From Hymenobacter chitinivorans DSM 11115 (GTDB lineage Bacteria > Bacteroidota > Bacteroidia > Cytophagales > Hymenobacteraceae), in the NCBI RefSeq assembly GCF_002797555.1, contig NZ_PGFA01000001.1:1240001-1304000 (forward strand): a stretch of 64,000 nucleotides of DNA, read 5' to 3'. Below are positions 48,446 through 56,826 of the stretch, piece by piece (position 1 is the stretch's first letter; every line of letters begins with the position of its first letter). Under the pieces are notes generated by a model. It saw only the letters and a program-made list of their open reading frames with translations. It made no database searches and was not told where the DNA came from. Both the position numbers and the translations under genes were made by a program.

Positions 48446-48809
48446 ATCGGAAAGGTTAGTTGCGGGGTGGTTGAGTGTTGGAAGCGGACTGGTGTTGGTC
48501 CATTGTTACTTGGGTTAGTAGCAAATTGACAACGGCCAGTTGCAAGGGCGTCCAGAGGAGTAGGCGCGCAAGGTACGCACAATTGCCCCGGCAGCCTTTT
48601 ACGGCTAAAGCAACAGCTGCGCCCATGCCCTTGCCCCGTAATTTGCTGGTTGTTGATTGTCAGAGAAAAGAACGTCATGTCGAGCGCAGCGAGACACCTC
48701 GCTCGGCTGACGGTGGAATAGTTCTCTGATTACCATGGCACGCGAGATGCCGCCCGCTAGTCGACATGACCATTAACCTGCCTAACAACTGACAACAATC
48801 AACGAACAA
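48446..48809. other. Intergenic region upstream of the Smr gene
   Basis: Holds a possible minus-strand -7 element, TACCTTGC (48575 to 48568), a degenerate GTCATGTCGA palindrome at 48674-48770 and an AACAACTGACAAC repeat at 48783-48811 running into the end of the DUF2279 gene. Confidence 0.5.
48674..48770. repeat. Degenerate palindrome, GTCATGTCGA family
   Basis: GTCATGTCGAGCGCAGCGAG at the left end faces CGCGAGATGCC and TCGACATGAC at the right end; the arms match imperfectly. It is related in layout to the TCATCCTGAGC elements. Confidence 0.6.
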
Positions 48810-49754
48810 CTAATAATACAGCCCGTGCAGCACCACGCCGCGGCGGGAGTTGTACTCCAGGGCCGGGGCGGGCAGGTGGAAGATGCTGGCCACGTAGAAT
48901 ACGCGCTTCAGCAGCTTGCTGCGGGTCGGGATGCGGCGCAGGTTCACGTCGAGGCTGAGGTAGTACTGGCGGTAGGAGTGCAGGCCCAGGGCGGCGTTGG
49001 CGTCGGGGTCGTTGTACACCATTTCCTGGGCTCCGTAGCCCACGGCGGGCTGCAGCCACTTAGGCCACTTGCTTTCGGGCCGCAGCCAGGCGGCCAGGTC
49101 GGCGCAGAGCCAGTAGGTCTGCCCGTTGTAGTCCTTCAGGTACTGTTCACCCAGGCTTTTGCCCAGCACGTTGGGCCGCAGCGGGGCGTAGCGCGTGGTG
49201 TGAAACGAGTACTTGGGCATGATACGCACCTCGTTCCAGGCCAGCTGCTGCCCGAGCAGGCCGGCCGAGCCCAGGAAGTTGGCCGCCAAATCGGTAGCCG
49301 AAGCCCCGTAGGCCGGGTCACGCCCGTCGAGCAGCTCGATGGGGCTCTGCAGCAGAAACCCCACGAAGCCCCCGTACCAGGTGGCACGCCGGTCGGGCAC
49401 GCCGGCCCAGCGCAGCATGTCTACCGCGCCCCGGCTTTCGTGGAAGGCCCCCCAGAAGTGCCCGGCCTTGTCCATTTGCTTCCACTCGGGCAGGTCGTTG
49501 AACCAGTGAAACTGGCTGCGCGGCCCCGTGTACCAGCCCTGGCTCAGCAAATACATAGCCCCGGTGTAGCTCACGACCAGTCCGCCGGCCAGAATGGGCA
49601 GGCGCCCGGCGGAAAAGCGGGCCGCGGAGTCGGGTGGGGCCGTGGTGGGCAGGCCGGTGGGCTGTTGAGCCGAAGCCCGCAGGCTGACGCCCAGCAGCAA
49701 TACCGGCAGTAGCCGGCCGCCCAGGGCAGCGCACAAACGAAAGAACAGGCTCAT
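48810..49754 (-). CDS. DUF2279 family (YfiM-like) protein
   Basis: Protein of 314 residues with a signal peptide (LLGVSLRASAQ). LPILAGGLVVSYTGAMYLLS is a membrane or signal-like segment, and FNDLPEWKQMDKAGHFWGAF holds the DKxGH motif of DUF2279/YfiM envelope proteins. Later, SPIELLDGRDPAYGASATDL and the aromatic C-terminus (VVLHGLYY) suggest a membrane-inserted beta structure. Function unknown. A perfect -7 box, TAGCTTTG (49798 to 49791), lies 36 bases before the ATG. Confidence 0.82.
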   Translation of the reverse strand: MSLFFRLCAALGGRLLPVLLLGVSLRASAQQPTGLPTTAPPDSAARFSAGRLPILAGGLVVSYTGAMYLLSQGWYTGPRSQFHWFNDLPEWKQMDKAGHFWGAFHESRGAVDMLRWAGVPDRRATWYGGFVGFLLQSPIELLDGRDPAYGASATDLAANFLGSAGLLGQQLAWNEVRIMPKYSFHTTRYAPLRPNVLGKSLGEQYLKDYNGQTYWLCADLAAWLRPESKWPKWLQPAVGYGAQEMVYNDPDANAALGLHSYRQYYLSLDVNLRRIPTRSKLLKRVFYVASIFHLPAPALEYNSRRGVVLHGLYY

Positions 49755-49856
49755 TCAGGAAAATCCGGCGGGCCAAAAAAGCGGCGCGGCAAAGCTACGC
49801 ACAAAAGCCCGGCCCCGGCTTCGGTGGAGCCGGGGTGAGTATAATTGGAAAGCCCT

Positions 49857-49891
49857 TTGACCACGGCAATCCGGTGTTTAACTTGCGTAAT
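49857..49891 (+). promoter_or_regulatory. Promoter of the amylase gene
   Basis: TTG at 49857-49859, 19 bases, then TAACTTGCGTAAT at 49879-49891. The 13-mer matches sites before susC and before the gene at 54173, so these genes may share a promoter type. Confidence 0.5.
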
Positions 49892-49941
49892 ATTTTCATC
49901 TTTTCCTGACTCGAAAACTTCCACCAATTCCCACATTTTCA

Positions 49942-52767
49942 ATGAAAATACTTCGACTATTGCTGGGGCTGATGTTGCTCCTGAGTGGCGGAATTACGGC
50001 GGTCCAGGCCCAGGTCGTGACCACCCAGCCCACTTTTTTCCGCGACACGGATCAAGTCACGCTCACCTTCGACGCCACTCAGGGCAACGGTGCCCTGGCC
50101 GGCTTCACGGGCCCGGTCTACATCTGGACCGGCGTGATTACCGACAAGAGCACTTCCAACTCGGACTGGAAGTACGTGAAGAGCCCGTCGTTTAACACGC
50201 CCGACCCGGCGGCCCTGCTCACGCGCAGCACCACCAACGCCAACCTGTACACCATCACCTTCACGCCCCGGACCTTCTACGGCGTGCCCGCTACCGACCA
50301 GATTCTGAAGCTGGCCATGATTTTCAAGAATGGCGACGGTTCCGTAGTCGGTCGGGCTACCGGCGGCGGCGACATTTTCGTGGACGTAACCCAGGGCTCG
50401 GCCCTGTCGGTGCGGCTGCAGGCCCCGGCCACGCCCGGCGGTGGCAATCCGCTGTTCGTGACTGCCGGCAGCCAGCTCAATGCGGGTGGCACGGCTTCGG
50501 CCAGCTCCCTGATGGCCCTGTACCTGAACAAAACCCTGATTACCCAGCAAGCCAACACCACTTCGCTCAACGGCGTGGTAACGCCGACCCAGCTCGGCCG
50601 CAACGTCATCCGGTTGACGGCTACCGCCGGCGGCACCACGGTTGCCGACTCCATCATCGTCATCATCCGGCCAACCGTAACGGTAGCCGCGCTGCCCGCC
50701 GGGGCTAAAGATGGTATTACCTACCTCAACGGCGGCACCTCGGTGATTCTGAAGCTGACCGCGCCCAACAAGCAGTTTGCCTACGTGCTGGGTGAGTTCA
50801 ACAACTTCCAGCCCGTGGAGGCCAACTACATGAAGCAGACCCCCGACGGCAACAACTGGTGGGTGCAGCTCGACGGCCTGACCCCCGGCCAGGAATATGC
50901 CTACCAGTATTTGGTGGATGGCAACCTGCGCGTGGCCGACCCTTACTCGGAAAAAGTGCTGGACCCCAGCAATGACCCGGGCATTCCGGCCCGCACGTAT
51001 CCCAACCTGAAGGCTTACCCCACGGGCAAAACGACCGGCATCGTGTCGGTGCTGCAAACCAACCAGGCCGCCTACCAGTGGCAAACCAGCACCTTCGCCC
51101 GCCCGGCCCGCACCGATATGGTGGTGTACGAGCTGCACCTGCGCGACTTCCTGGCCTACCACGACTACCAGACCCTGCGCGACACGCTCAACTACCTGCA
51201 GCGCCTGGGCGTGAATACCGTGGAGCTGATGCCCATCAACGAGTTTGAAGGCAACGAAAGCTGGGGCTACAACCCCTCGTTCTACTTTGCCCCCGATAAG
51301 TACTACGGCCCCAAGAATGAGCTCAAGCGTCTTGTCGATGAGTGCCACCGCCGCGGTATTGCCGTGGTGCTGGACATGGTTCTGAACCACTCATTTGGCC
51401 AGTCGCCGATGGTGCAGCTCTACTTCCAGAACGACAAGCCCGCCGCCAACAGCCCCTGGTTCAACCAGGACGCTACCCACCCCTTCAACGTGGGCTACGA
51501 CTTCAACCACGAAAGCCCGTTCACCAAGTACTTCGCCAAGCGCGTGATGGAGTTCTGGCTCCAGGAATACAAGGTGGATGGCTACCGCTTCGACTTATCC
51601 AAAGGCTTTACCCAGCGCAACAACCCCACCAACGTGGGAGCCTGGGGCGCCTACGACCAGTCGCGCATCGACATCTGGAAGGATTACTACGACTTCATGA
51701 AGAGCGTGGACCCGAACGTGTACTGCATCCTGGAGCACTTCGCCGACAATTCCGAGGAGAAAGTGCTGGCCGACTACGGCATGATGCTGTGGGGCAACCT
51801 GAACTACAACTACAACGAGGCCACCATGGGCTACGTCAGCACTTCCGACTTCAGCTCGGGCTACTTCGGGGCCCGGGGCTGGCAGAATCCCAACCTGGTG
51901 ACCTACATGGAAAGCCACGACGAGGAGCGCCTCATGTTCAAGAATCTGGCCTACGGCAACCAGGCCAACCCCGCCCACAACGTGCGCGACCTGAACACGG
52001 CCCTGGCCCGCAACGAAGCCGCCGCGGCCTTCTTCTTCACCGTGCCCGGCCCGAAGATGATCTGGCAGTTTGGCGAAATGGGCTACGACGTGAGCATCGA
52101 TGAAAACGGCCGCGTGGGCAATAAGCCGATCCGCTGGGAGTACTACCAGAATGCCAACCGCCGCAAGCTCTACAACACCTACCGGGAGCTGATTGCGCTG
52201 AAGAAAACCCAGGCGGTGTTCAAAACCGGCACTTACACCCAGCAGCTGAGCGGGGCCACCAAGTCGATTCACCTCTCCGACGCCAACCTCAAAGTAACGG
52301 TACTCGGCAACTTTGACGTGACGGCCCAGCCCATCAACCCCGAGTTTCAGCAAACCGGCAAGTGGTACAACTACATGACCGACGACTCCATCACGGTGTC
52401 GAGCACCACGGCCCCGCTCACGCTGCAGCCCGGCCAGTACGCCGTCTACACCTCGAAGCGCCTCAAGAAGGCCACCGTGCTCAGCACCAAGCTGCGCGCC
52501 ACCGAGGCCCTGCGCCTGACGGCCGCTCCGAACCCGACGAGCAGCACGGCCCAGGTCCGCTACGAGCTGACCACCCCCGCCACCGTCACCGTGACCGTGC
52601 AAAACCTGCTGGGCGCCACCGTGCGCACCGTTAGCTCGGGCAGCAAGCAGCCCACCGGTGCCTACCAGCTCAGCCTGCCCGTGCAGGATTTGGCCAACGG
52701 TATCTACCTCATCCGCCTCAGCACCGGCCAGCTGACCCAGACCACCCGCTTGGTGGTGCAGCACTAA
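49942..52767 (+). CDS. GH13 alpha-amylase family enzyme with T9SS sorting domain
   Basis: Exported glycosidase of 941 residues: signal peptide (GITAVQAQ), two N-terminal beta domains (25-270), an isoamylase-type E-set domain (FAYVLGEFNNFQPVEANYMK to VADPYSEKVLD, about 275-345), the GH13 barrel (about 390-740) and a C-terminal T9SS type A domain (LRLTAAPNPTSSTAQVRYEL to the end). The catalytic residues are D551 (DGYRFDLSKG), E598 (CILEHFADN) and D660 (YMESHDEER). It would cut starch or glycogen at the cell surface or outside the cell. It opens the alpha-glucan locus. Confidence 0.93.
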   Translation: MKILRLLLGLMLLLSGGITAVQAQVVTTQPTFFRDTDQVTLTFDATQGNGALAGFTGPVYIWTGVITDKSTSNSDWKYVKSPSFNTPDPAALLTRSTTNANLYTITFTPRTFYGVPATDQILKLAMIFKNGDGSVVGRATGGGDIFVDVTQGSALSVRLQAPATPGGGNPLFVTAGSQLNAGGTASASSLMALYLNKTLITQQANTTSLNGVVTPTQLGRNVIRLTATAGGTTVADSIIVIIRPTVTVAALPAGAKDGITYLNGGTSVILKLTAPNKQFAYVLGEFNNFQPVEANYMKQTPDGNNWWVQLDGLTPGQEYAYQYLVDGNLRVADPYSEKVLDPSNDPGIPARTYPNLKAYPTGKTTGIVSVLQTNQAAYQWQTSTFARPARTDMVVYELHLRDFLAYHDYQTLRDTLNYLQRLGVNTVELMPINEFEGNESWGYNPSFYFAPDKYYGPKNELKRLVDECHRRGIAVVLDMVLNHSFGQSPMVQLYFQNDKPAANSPWFNQDATHPFNVGYDFNHESPFTKYFAKRVMEFWLQEYKVDGYRFDLSKGFTQRNNPTNVGAWGAYDQSRIDIWKDYYDFMKSVDPNVYCILEHFADNSEEKVLADYGMMLWGNLNYNYNEATMGYVSTSDFSSGYFGARGWQNPNLVTYMESHDEERLMFKNLAYGNQANPAHNVRDLNTALARNEAAAAFFFTVPGPKMIWQFGEMGYDVSIDENGRVGNKPIRWEYYQNANRRKLYNTYRELIALKKTQAVFKTGTYTQQLSGATKSIHLSDANLKVTVLGNFDVTAQPINPEFQQTGKWYNYMTDDSITVSSTTAPLTLQPGQYAVYTSKRLKKATVLSTKLRATEALRLTAAPNPTSSTAQVRYELTTPATVTVTVQNLLGATVRTVSSGSKQPTGAYQLSLPVQDLANGIYLIRLSTGQLTQTTRLVVQH

Positions 52768-52813
52768 GTCAAGAGCTTAGCACTCAGAACTCCGCCTAAG
52801 TTCGTAAAAAGGC

Positions 52814-52847
52814 AAGAGGCCAATTCCGCAAGGAATTGGCCTCTTTT
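52814..52847. terminator. Terminator of the amylase gene
   Basis: Perfect 14-bp stem AAGAGGCCAATTCC / GGAATTGGCCTCTT closed by a GCAA tetraloop, with a T tail. Confidence 0.85.
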
Positions 52848-52914
52848 CGTATCCGGTGGTGGCTAGTGGGAAGTACTGCTAAGCCTAGCGTAAGAACTCA
52901 CCACTGCACCACTG

Positions 52915-53760
52915 CTACACCTGCTCCTCGTGGTAGCTCACCAGGTCGTCGATAGGGGAGCGGATGATTTTGCCGACTTCCATGCCGTGGCTGCGGGCCA
53001 CCTGAAACAGGGCGTCGCGGAAGTTGTAGGCCACCGAGCCCACGCAGTTGAAGGTGTAGTCCTGGTAGTTGGGGTAGTGCAGCACAATGTTCTCGAAGAA
53101 CGTCTCAAAGCCCTGCAGCACGATTTCGCGGCAGTAGCTGATGTTGTTGTGGTCGTAGGCAAACTTGCCGAAGCTGGCCAGAAACCGGTTGGGCAGGGGC
53201 TGGTTGTAGAGCCGGTCCAGGATATCCTCGCGGGTGAGCTTGTACTCCTCCCGGAAAATGTCCTGCAGGCCGTCGGGCAGCAGGCCGCGCAGGTAGTCGC
53301 GCATCAGGCGCTTACCGATGAACGAGCCCGAGCCTTCGTCGCCGAGAAAATACCCCAGCGAATCCACGTTATAGGTGATTTTCTCGCCGTCGTAGAGGCA
53401 GGAGTTCGTGCCCGTGCCCAGGATGGCGGCAAAGCCGGGCTTGTGGCCCAGCAGGGCCCGGGCCGAGGCCAGCAGGTCGTGGTCCACGTCGACGTTGGCA
53501 TTGGGGAAAATCTGCCGCATGGCCTGGGCAATGACATCGGCTTTCTTCGAGGACGAAACGCCCGCGCCGTAGTAGTGCACTTCGCGCACGGCCCCGCGCT
53601 CCAGCGTCTCGGGTAGGTTTTTGTCGAGCGAAGCGGCAATGGCGGCCGTTTGCATGAAGTCGGGGTTGTAACCCTCAGTGTTGAAGTACACCCGGTTGCC
53701 AGTCTCGTCGAGCTGACACCAGCTGCTCTTGGTCGAGCCGCCGTCGGCAATGAGAATCAT
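52915..53760 (-). CDS. BadF/BadG-type kinase, probable N-acetylglucosamine kinase
   Basis: Cytoplasmic sugar kinase of 281 residues of the ASKHA fold. MILIADGGSTKSSWCQLDET is the first phosphate loop, AAILGTGTNSCLYDG the second, and SLGYFLGDEGSGSFIGKRLM the catalytic and sugar-binding stretch of GlcNAc kinase-like proteins. It would phosphorylate a hexosamine or related sugar after import. Its location among starch genes may be chance, since it reads toward the amylase gene and has no shared promoter motif. Confidence 0.85.
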   Translation of the reverse strand: MILIADGGSTKSSWCQLDETGNRVYFNTEGYNPDFMQTAAIAASLDKNLPETLERGAVREVHYYGAGVSSSKKADVIAQAMRQIFPNANVDVDHDLLASARALLGHKPGFAAILGTGTNSCLYDGEKITYNVDSLGYFLGDEGSGSFIGKRLMRDYLRGLLPDGLQDIFREEYKLTREDILDRLYNQPLPNRFLASFGKFAYDHNNISYCREIVLQGFETFFENIVLHYPNYQDYTFNCVGSVAYNFRDALFQVARSHGMEVGKIIRSPIDDLVSYHEEQV

Positions 53761-54172
53761 ACGGTAGGTAGAAATGGTATGTGGAGAAAGTAGCTGAGCC
53801 AGGAGCCGCCCCGCAAGACGCCCACCCTGATTTCAGCCCCTAGCAGGCCCCGTGGCCCAGACCACGCGCAAGCTATTCGGTTGCGAAGCTAGCAGGTTCG
53901 CCGAAACCGACGGCAGTAGCGGGCAACTTAATCGGAGTGCCGGGGCTGGTAAGCTCCGCCGTAACCAGGCGTAGAGTTGGGCGAAACGGTGATTTTGAAG
54001 CTTAGTTGCGCTTTTTTTGAATAGAATTTCGGCAAATAGTAAGTAATAACTCACGCTGATTTTATTTTATAATTTGCGTAGTATATTTACTTCCAACCAA
54101 CCCCCGAGGGCTTGGCAGACGTTGCCCAATCATTCATTTCTCCCATACCCTTCCATTTCTCACCAACCCCCC
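53761..54172. other. Intergenic region between kinase and T9SS protein genes
   Basis: The right end (54000-54100) is AT-rich and holds TAATTTGCGTAGT at 54070-54082, the shared promoter 13-mer of this locus. A minus-strand frame at 53833-54054 has no coding character. Nothing else is recognised. Confidence 0.5.
54070..54082 (+). promoter_or_regulatory. Shared promoter 13-mer before the 54173 gene
   Basis: TAATTTGCGTAGT agrees in 11 of 13 positions with TAACTTGCGTAAT (amylase) and in 11 of 13 with TATCTTGCGTAGT (susC, minus strand). No TTG is visible at 19-21 bases upstream. Confidence 0.45.
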
Positions 54173-55273
54173 ATGAAGAAACTCTTTACTCTCGCAACGC
54201 TTGGACTGCTTTCCTCCCTGGCTTTCGAAGCCCAGGCCCAGATTACGGTTGACGGTAAAGTAACGGCCGCTGAAATTGGTACGGGAACCGGCAAATACCA
54301 GCTGGCCGGCACCTACACCGGCACGCACTCGGTGGCTACCAAGGGGCTGCAGTCGTTGTACATTGGTACCTCGGCAACCAAGCTCTACATCATGGTGGTG
54401 GGCTCGGCCGAATCGGCCACCGATTATCCCGGCATCGTGGTGTATCTGAACGTGCCCAACAAAACCGGCGTAGCCGCCGGCACCCAGCTGAAGGGCGGCG
54501 TCGCCGGCGACAGCCCCCTGAAGCACACGCCGACTATGGACATGGAAACCGACTATGGCTTCCGCGCTACCACTTCGCCTTCAGCCTCGGCCGATGTATA
54601 CTACAGCTACGTAGATTACACCAACGGCAACACGGCTCCCGTGCCGGATACCTACCAGGGCTCCAGCACCAAAACCGGGGCTCCACTGACGGCTTCGGCT
54701 ACTAGCGGCCCGGTACTGGGTGCCAAGTTTGCCTACCTGAGCTCGGCTACCGTGACGGCCGCCGCTACGGCCGGCTCGGGTTTGGAAATGGAACTGGATA
54801 TGACCGCGCTGGGCATCACCACCGGCAGCCGCATCAATCTGATGGCTGCCTACGTGAAAGACGGTGGCGTTTTCAGCTCCGACGTTATTCCGCAAATCGT
54901 AGGGCAAACTGCCGACCTGGGCTCGTCGCCTAACTTCGCCGCCACTACCTCGCCTGGCTCCCAGAACGCTACCTACGTAGTGGGCACCGGCGTGCTGGCC
55001 GGCCGCAACCAAGTGGCGCAAGCCCTCAACTTCCAAGTGTATCCCAACCCTGCCAAAGCCAACACCACGGTGGCTTACAACGTGCAGGGCGGCTTGCAGG
55101 ACGTGTCTTTGGCCGTATACAACAGCATGGGCCAGCTGGTGCGCTCGGTAGCAGCAGAGAAGCAAACCGCCGGCGACCATGAATACAAGTTGGCCAACCT
55201 CTCCGCCGGTGCTTATCTGGTGAAGCTCGAAGTAGGTGGGCAGCTGACCAGCCGTAAAGTTGTAGTCGAGTAA
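54173..55273 (+). CDS. Secreted protein with T9SS C-terminal sorting domain
   Basis: Protein of 366 residues: a signal peptide (LAFEAQAQ), a beta-rich central part starting ITVDGKVTAAEIGTGTGKYQ and GLQSLYIGTSATKLYIMVVG, and a T9SS type A domain (FQVYPNPAKANTTVAYNVQG to LVKLEVGGQLTSRKVVVE). The opening VDGK...AAE and LYI pattern recalls family 9 carbohydrate-binding modules, but the match is weak. It shares a promoter 13-mer with the amylase and susC, so a surface glycan-binding role in this locus is a fair guess. Confidence 0.75.
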   Translation: MKKLFTLATLGLLSSLAFEAQAQITVDGKVTAAEIGTGTGKYQLAGTYTGTHSVATKGLQSLYIGTSATKLYIMVVGSAESATDYPGIVVYLNVPNKTGVAAGTQLKGGVAGDSPLKHTPTMDMETDYGFRATTSPSASADVYYSYVDYTNGNTAPVPDTYQGSSTKTGAPLTASATSGPVLGAKFAYLSSATVTAAATAGSGLEMELDMTALGITTGSRINLMAAYVKDGGVFSSDVIPQIVGQTADLGSSPNFAATTSPGSQNATYVVGTGVLAGRNQVAQALNFQVYPNPAKANTTVAYNVQGGLQDVSLAVYNSMGQLVRSVAAEKQTAGDHEYKLANLSAGAYLVKLEVGGQLTSRKVVVE

Positions 55274-55291
55274 GCTTTCTGGCTTTCCCGC

Positions 55292-55325
55292 AAAAAAGGC
55301 GAACCTTATGGTTCGCCTTTTTTTG
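55292..55325 (+). terminator. Terminator of the 54173 gene
   Basis: AAAAAAGGCGAACC / GGTTCGCCTTTTTT stem, 4-base loop, long T run, 19 bases after the stop. Confidence 0.85.
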
Positions 55326-55610
55326 TGCCCGCTAATGACGACACCATTTGCAGCTGCGCTTTTTTGCTGAGCTAAGGGAAGAAGTTTTACACGGTAATGG
55401 GCGCTTGCCAAGCCACCGGTCGGGCTGCGCCCTCGGACCTTCGTTAACTGCTATAAGGCAGCTGGCAGCAGCAGATAGCGCCAGACGAGTTGCTTGCGGT
55501 GGGGCCACCTTGTCAGCTACAAGGCACCTTGGATGAAGCCTAGCTCGGCTGCAGAGTGGTGAGGATTGGTTGGTGGCTGGGGCCGTGGTACAGGCGGGGT
55601 AGGGGAAGAA

Positions 55611-55650
55611 CACAAAAAAGCCCCTCCGGTGTGGAGAGGCTTTTTTTGTG
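55611..55650 (-). terminator. Terminator of the susCDE operon
   Basis: CACAAAAAAGCCCCTCC faces GGAGAGGCTTTTTTTGTG with a small bulge; on the minus strand it ends in a T run, 23 bases past the susE stop. Confidence 0.75.
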
Positions 55651-55672
55651 TAGTTAGGCTTGCGGCCAGGCA

Positions 55673-56758
55673 CTACTTCTTGGCAATCGAGTACGTGTAC
55701 TTCTCGGGGTCGTTCAGGTTCAGCGTCACGTCGTATTTGCCGCTGCCGGAGGTTTTCAGGTTAGAACCGCCGTAGCTGAGCTCACCAGACTTGCCGTCTA
55801 CACCGCCGAAGTTGATGTCCCAGGCGTCGTTAGCGCGGAACTTGAACTCCAGGTTGCCACCCGCCTCGCCGGGCAGGGTTACGCCCGTCAGCTTCCATAC
55901 TTTGTCTTTGGTGTCGTACGTCATTGGAACAGATTTGCTCCAGCCGTCGCCGTTGTTAGTGGTAGCGGCACCTACGATACCCCACTCCGTGACGTCGGCT
56001 TTAAAGGTACCGGCGCTCAAGTTGATTTGTACGCGGTACATCTTCGGACCAGCCAGGGTAAACTCGGTGGTGGTGCCGGTCGAGGAAATCGTGTTGTTGC
56101 CGCCGGCGTTGCCGAAGATCGTCCCCGAAGCCGTATTCGTATTCGAAAGCTTGAACGTGTTCGAGGCAGCCGGAACCCAGATATAGCCTTCATACTGGGC
56201 TGGCTTGCCGGCTATTTCCCGCACGTAGGGCGAGCCCGTGCCCAAGGCACCGATGCTGGTGCCAAACACGAACAGGTCGCGCGAGTAAGCCGTGGCCGTA
56301 ATTTTCGACGCGGGGCTCAGCATCTCGGTTTGGTTACCGGCGTAAGTAGCGCGCAGGCGCACATCCGCCGTGCCCGATACGGTAGGCGTGAGGCCGGCTT
56401 TCACCAGGGCCGTGTTCAGGTCAGCTACCTTTACCGTAATGCTGCTGGTGTTTTCGCCGGCGGGCACCGTGCCAATCGTGGCGAAGTTGGTGCCGGTTTT
56501 AGCAAACTCCAGCGTGTAGGTCACGGGAACGGTATTCTTGCTGCCGTCGGAGAAGGCGAAGGTTACCGGCGTCCAGGTGTAGGTCACGGCATCCTTGGTT
56601 GCGTCGGGGCTAGCCAGCACACCAGCATTAGCCGTGCTGGCCGTCAGCGTCGGAGCCGGGCTGATCGTAGCTACCAGCTGGTCCTCGTCTTTTTCGCAAG
56701 AGCCGAGGGCGAGCAGCGAAAAAGCCGCGGCGGCCAAAAGTGAGAATTTATTTTTCAT
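55673..56758 (-). CDS. susE: SusE/SusF-type starch-binding lipoprotein
   Basis: Outer-membrane lipoprotein of 361 residues. Lipobox LLALGSC at ~21, then a SusE N-terminal domain (ATKDAVTYTWTPVTFAFSDG, TYTLEFAKTGTNFATI) and C-terminal SusF/SusE-type binding modules (GYIWVPAASNTFKLSN, MYRVQINLSAGTFKADVTEW, NLEFKFRANDAWDINFGGVD). SusE holds starch chains at the cell surface beside SusCD. It is the third gene of the operon, separated from susD by a hairpin that may lower its expression. Confidence 0.9.
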   Translation of the reverse strand: MKNKFSLLAAAAFSLLALGSCEKDEDQLVATISPAPTLTASTANAGVLASPDATKDAVTYTWTPVTFAFSDGSKNTVPVTYTLEFAKTGTNFATIGTVPAGENTSSITVKVADLNTALVKAGLTPTVSGTADVRLRATYAGNQTEMLSPASKITATAYSRDLFVFGTSIGALGTGSPYVREIAGKPAQYEGYIWVPAASNTFKLSNTNTASGTIFGNAGGNNTISSTGTTTEFTLAGPKMYRVQINLSAGTFKADVTEWGIVGAATTNNGDGWSKSVPMTYDTKDKVWKLTGVTLPGEAGGNLEFKFRANDAWDINFGGVDGKSGELSYGGSNLKTSGSGKYDVTLNLNDPEKYTYSIAKK

Positions 56759-56785
56759 AAAGGCGGGAATTATGAGGCTTTAAAT

Positions 56786-56814
56786 GGCTGGTTTCCCCGA
56801 AAGGGAAACCAGCC
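56786..56814. promoter_or_regulatory. Intercistronic hairpin between susD and susE
   Basis: GGCTGGTTTCCC / GGGAAACCAGCC, 12-bp perfect stem with a 5-base loop. It lacks a T run in the direction of susE, so mRNA processing or partial attenuation is more likely than full termination. Confidence 0.6.
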
Positions 56815-56826
56815 TAAAAAAGTTTA

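Larger units (their letters stand above)
55274..55672. other. Intergenic region between convergent genes
   Basis: Flanked by two terminators (55292-55325 and 55611-55650). The 290 bases between them hold no supported gene. GGTCGGGCTGCGCCCTCGGA near 55418 is a short GC palindrome-like patch. Confidence 0.5.

Noticed and set aside
53833..54054. 73-codon frame between kinase and T9SS gene
   Set aside because: Overlaps the promoter region of the 54173 gene and has no coding features.
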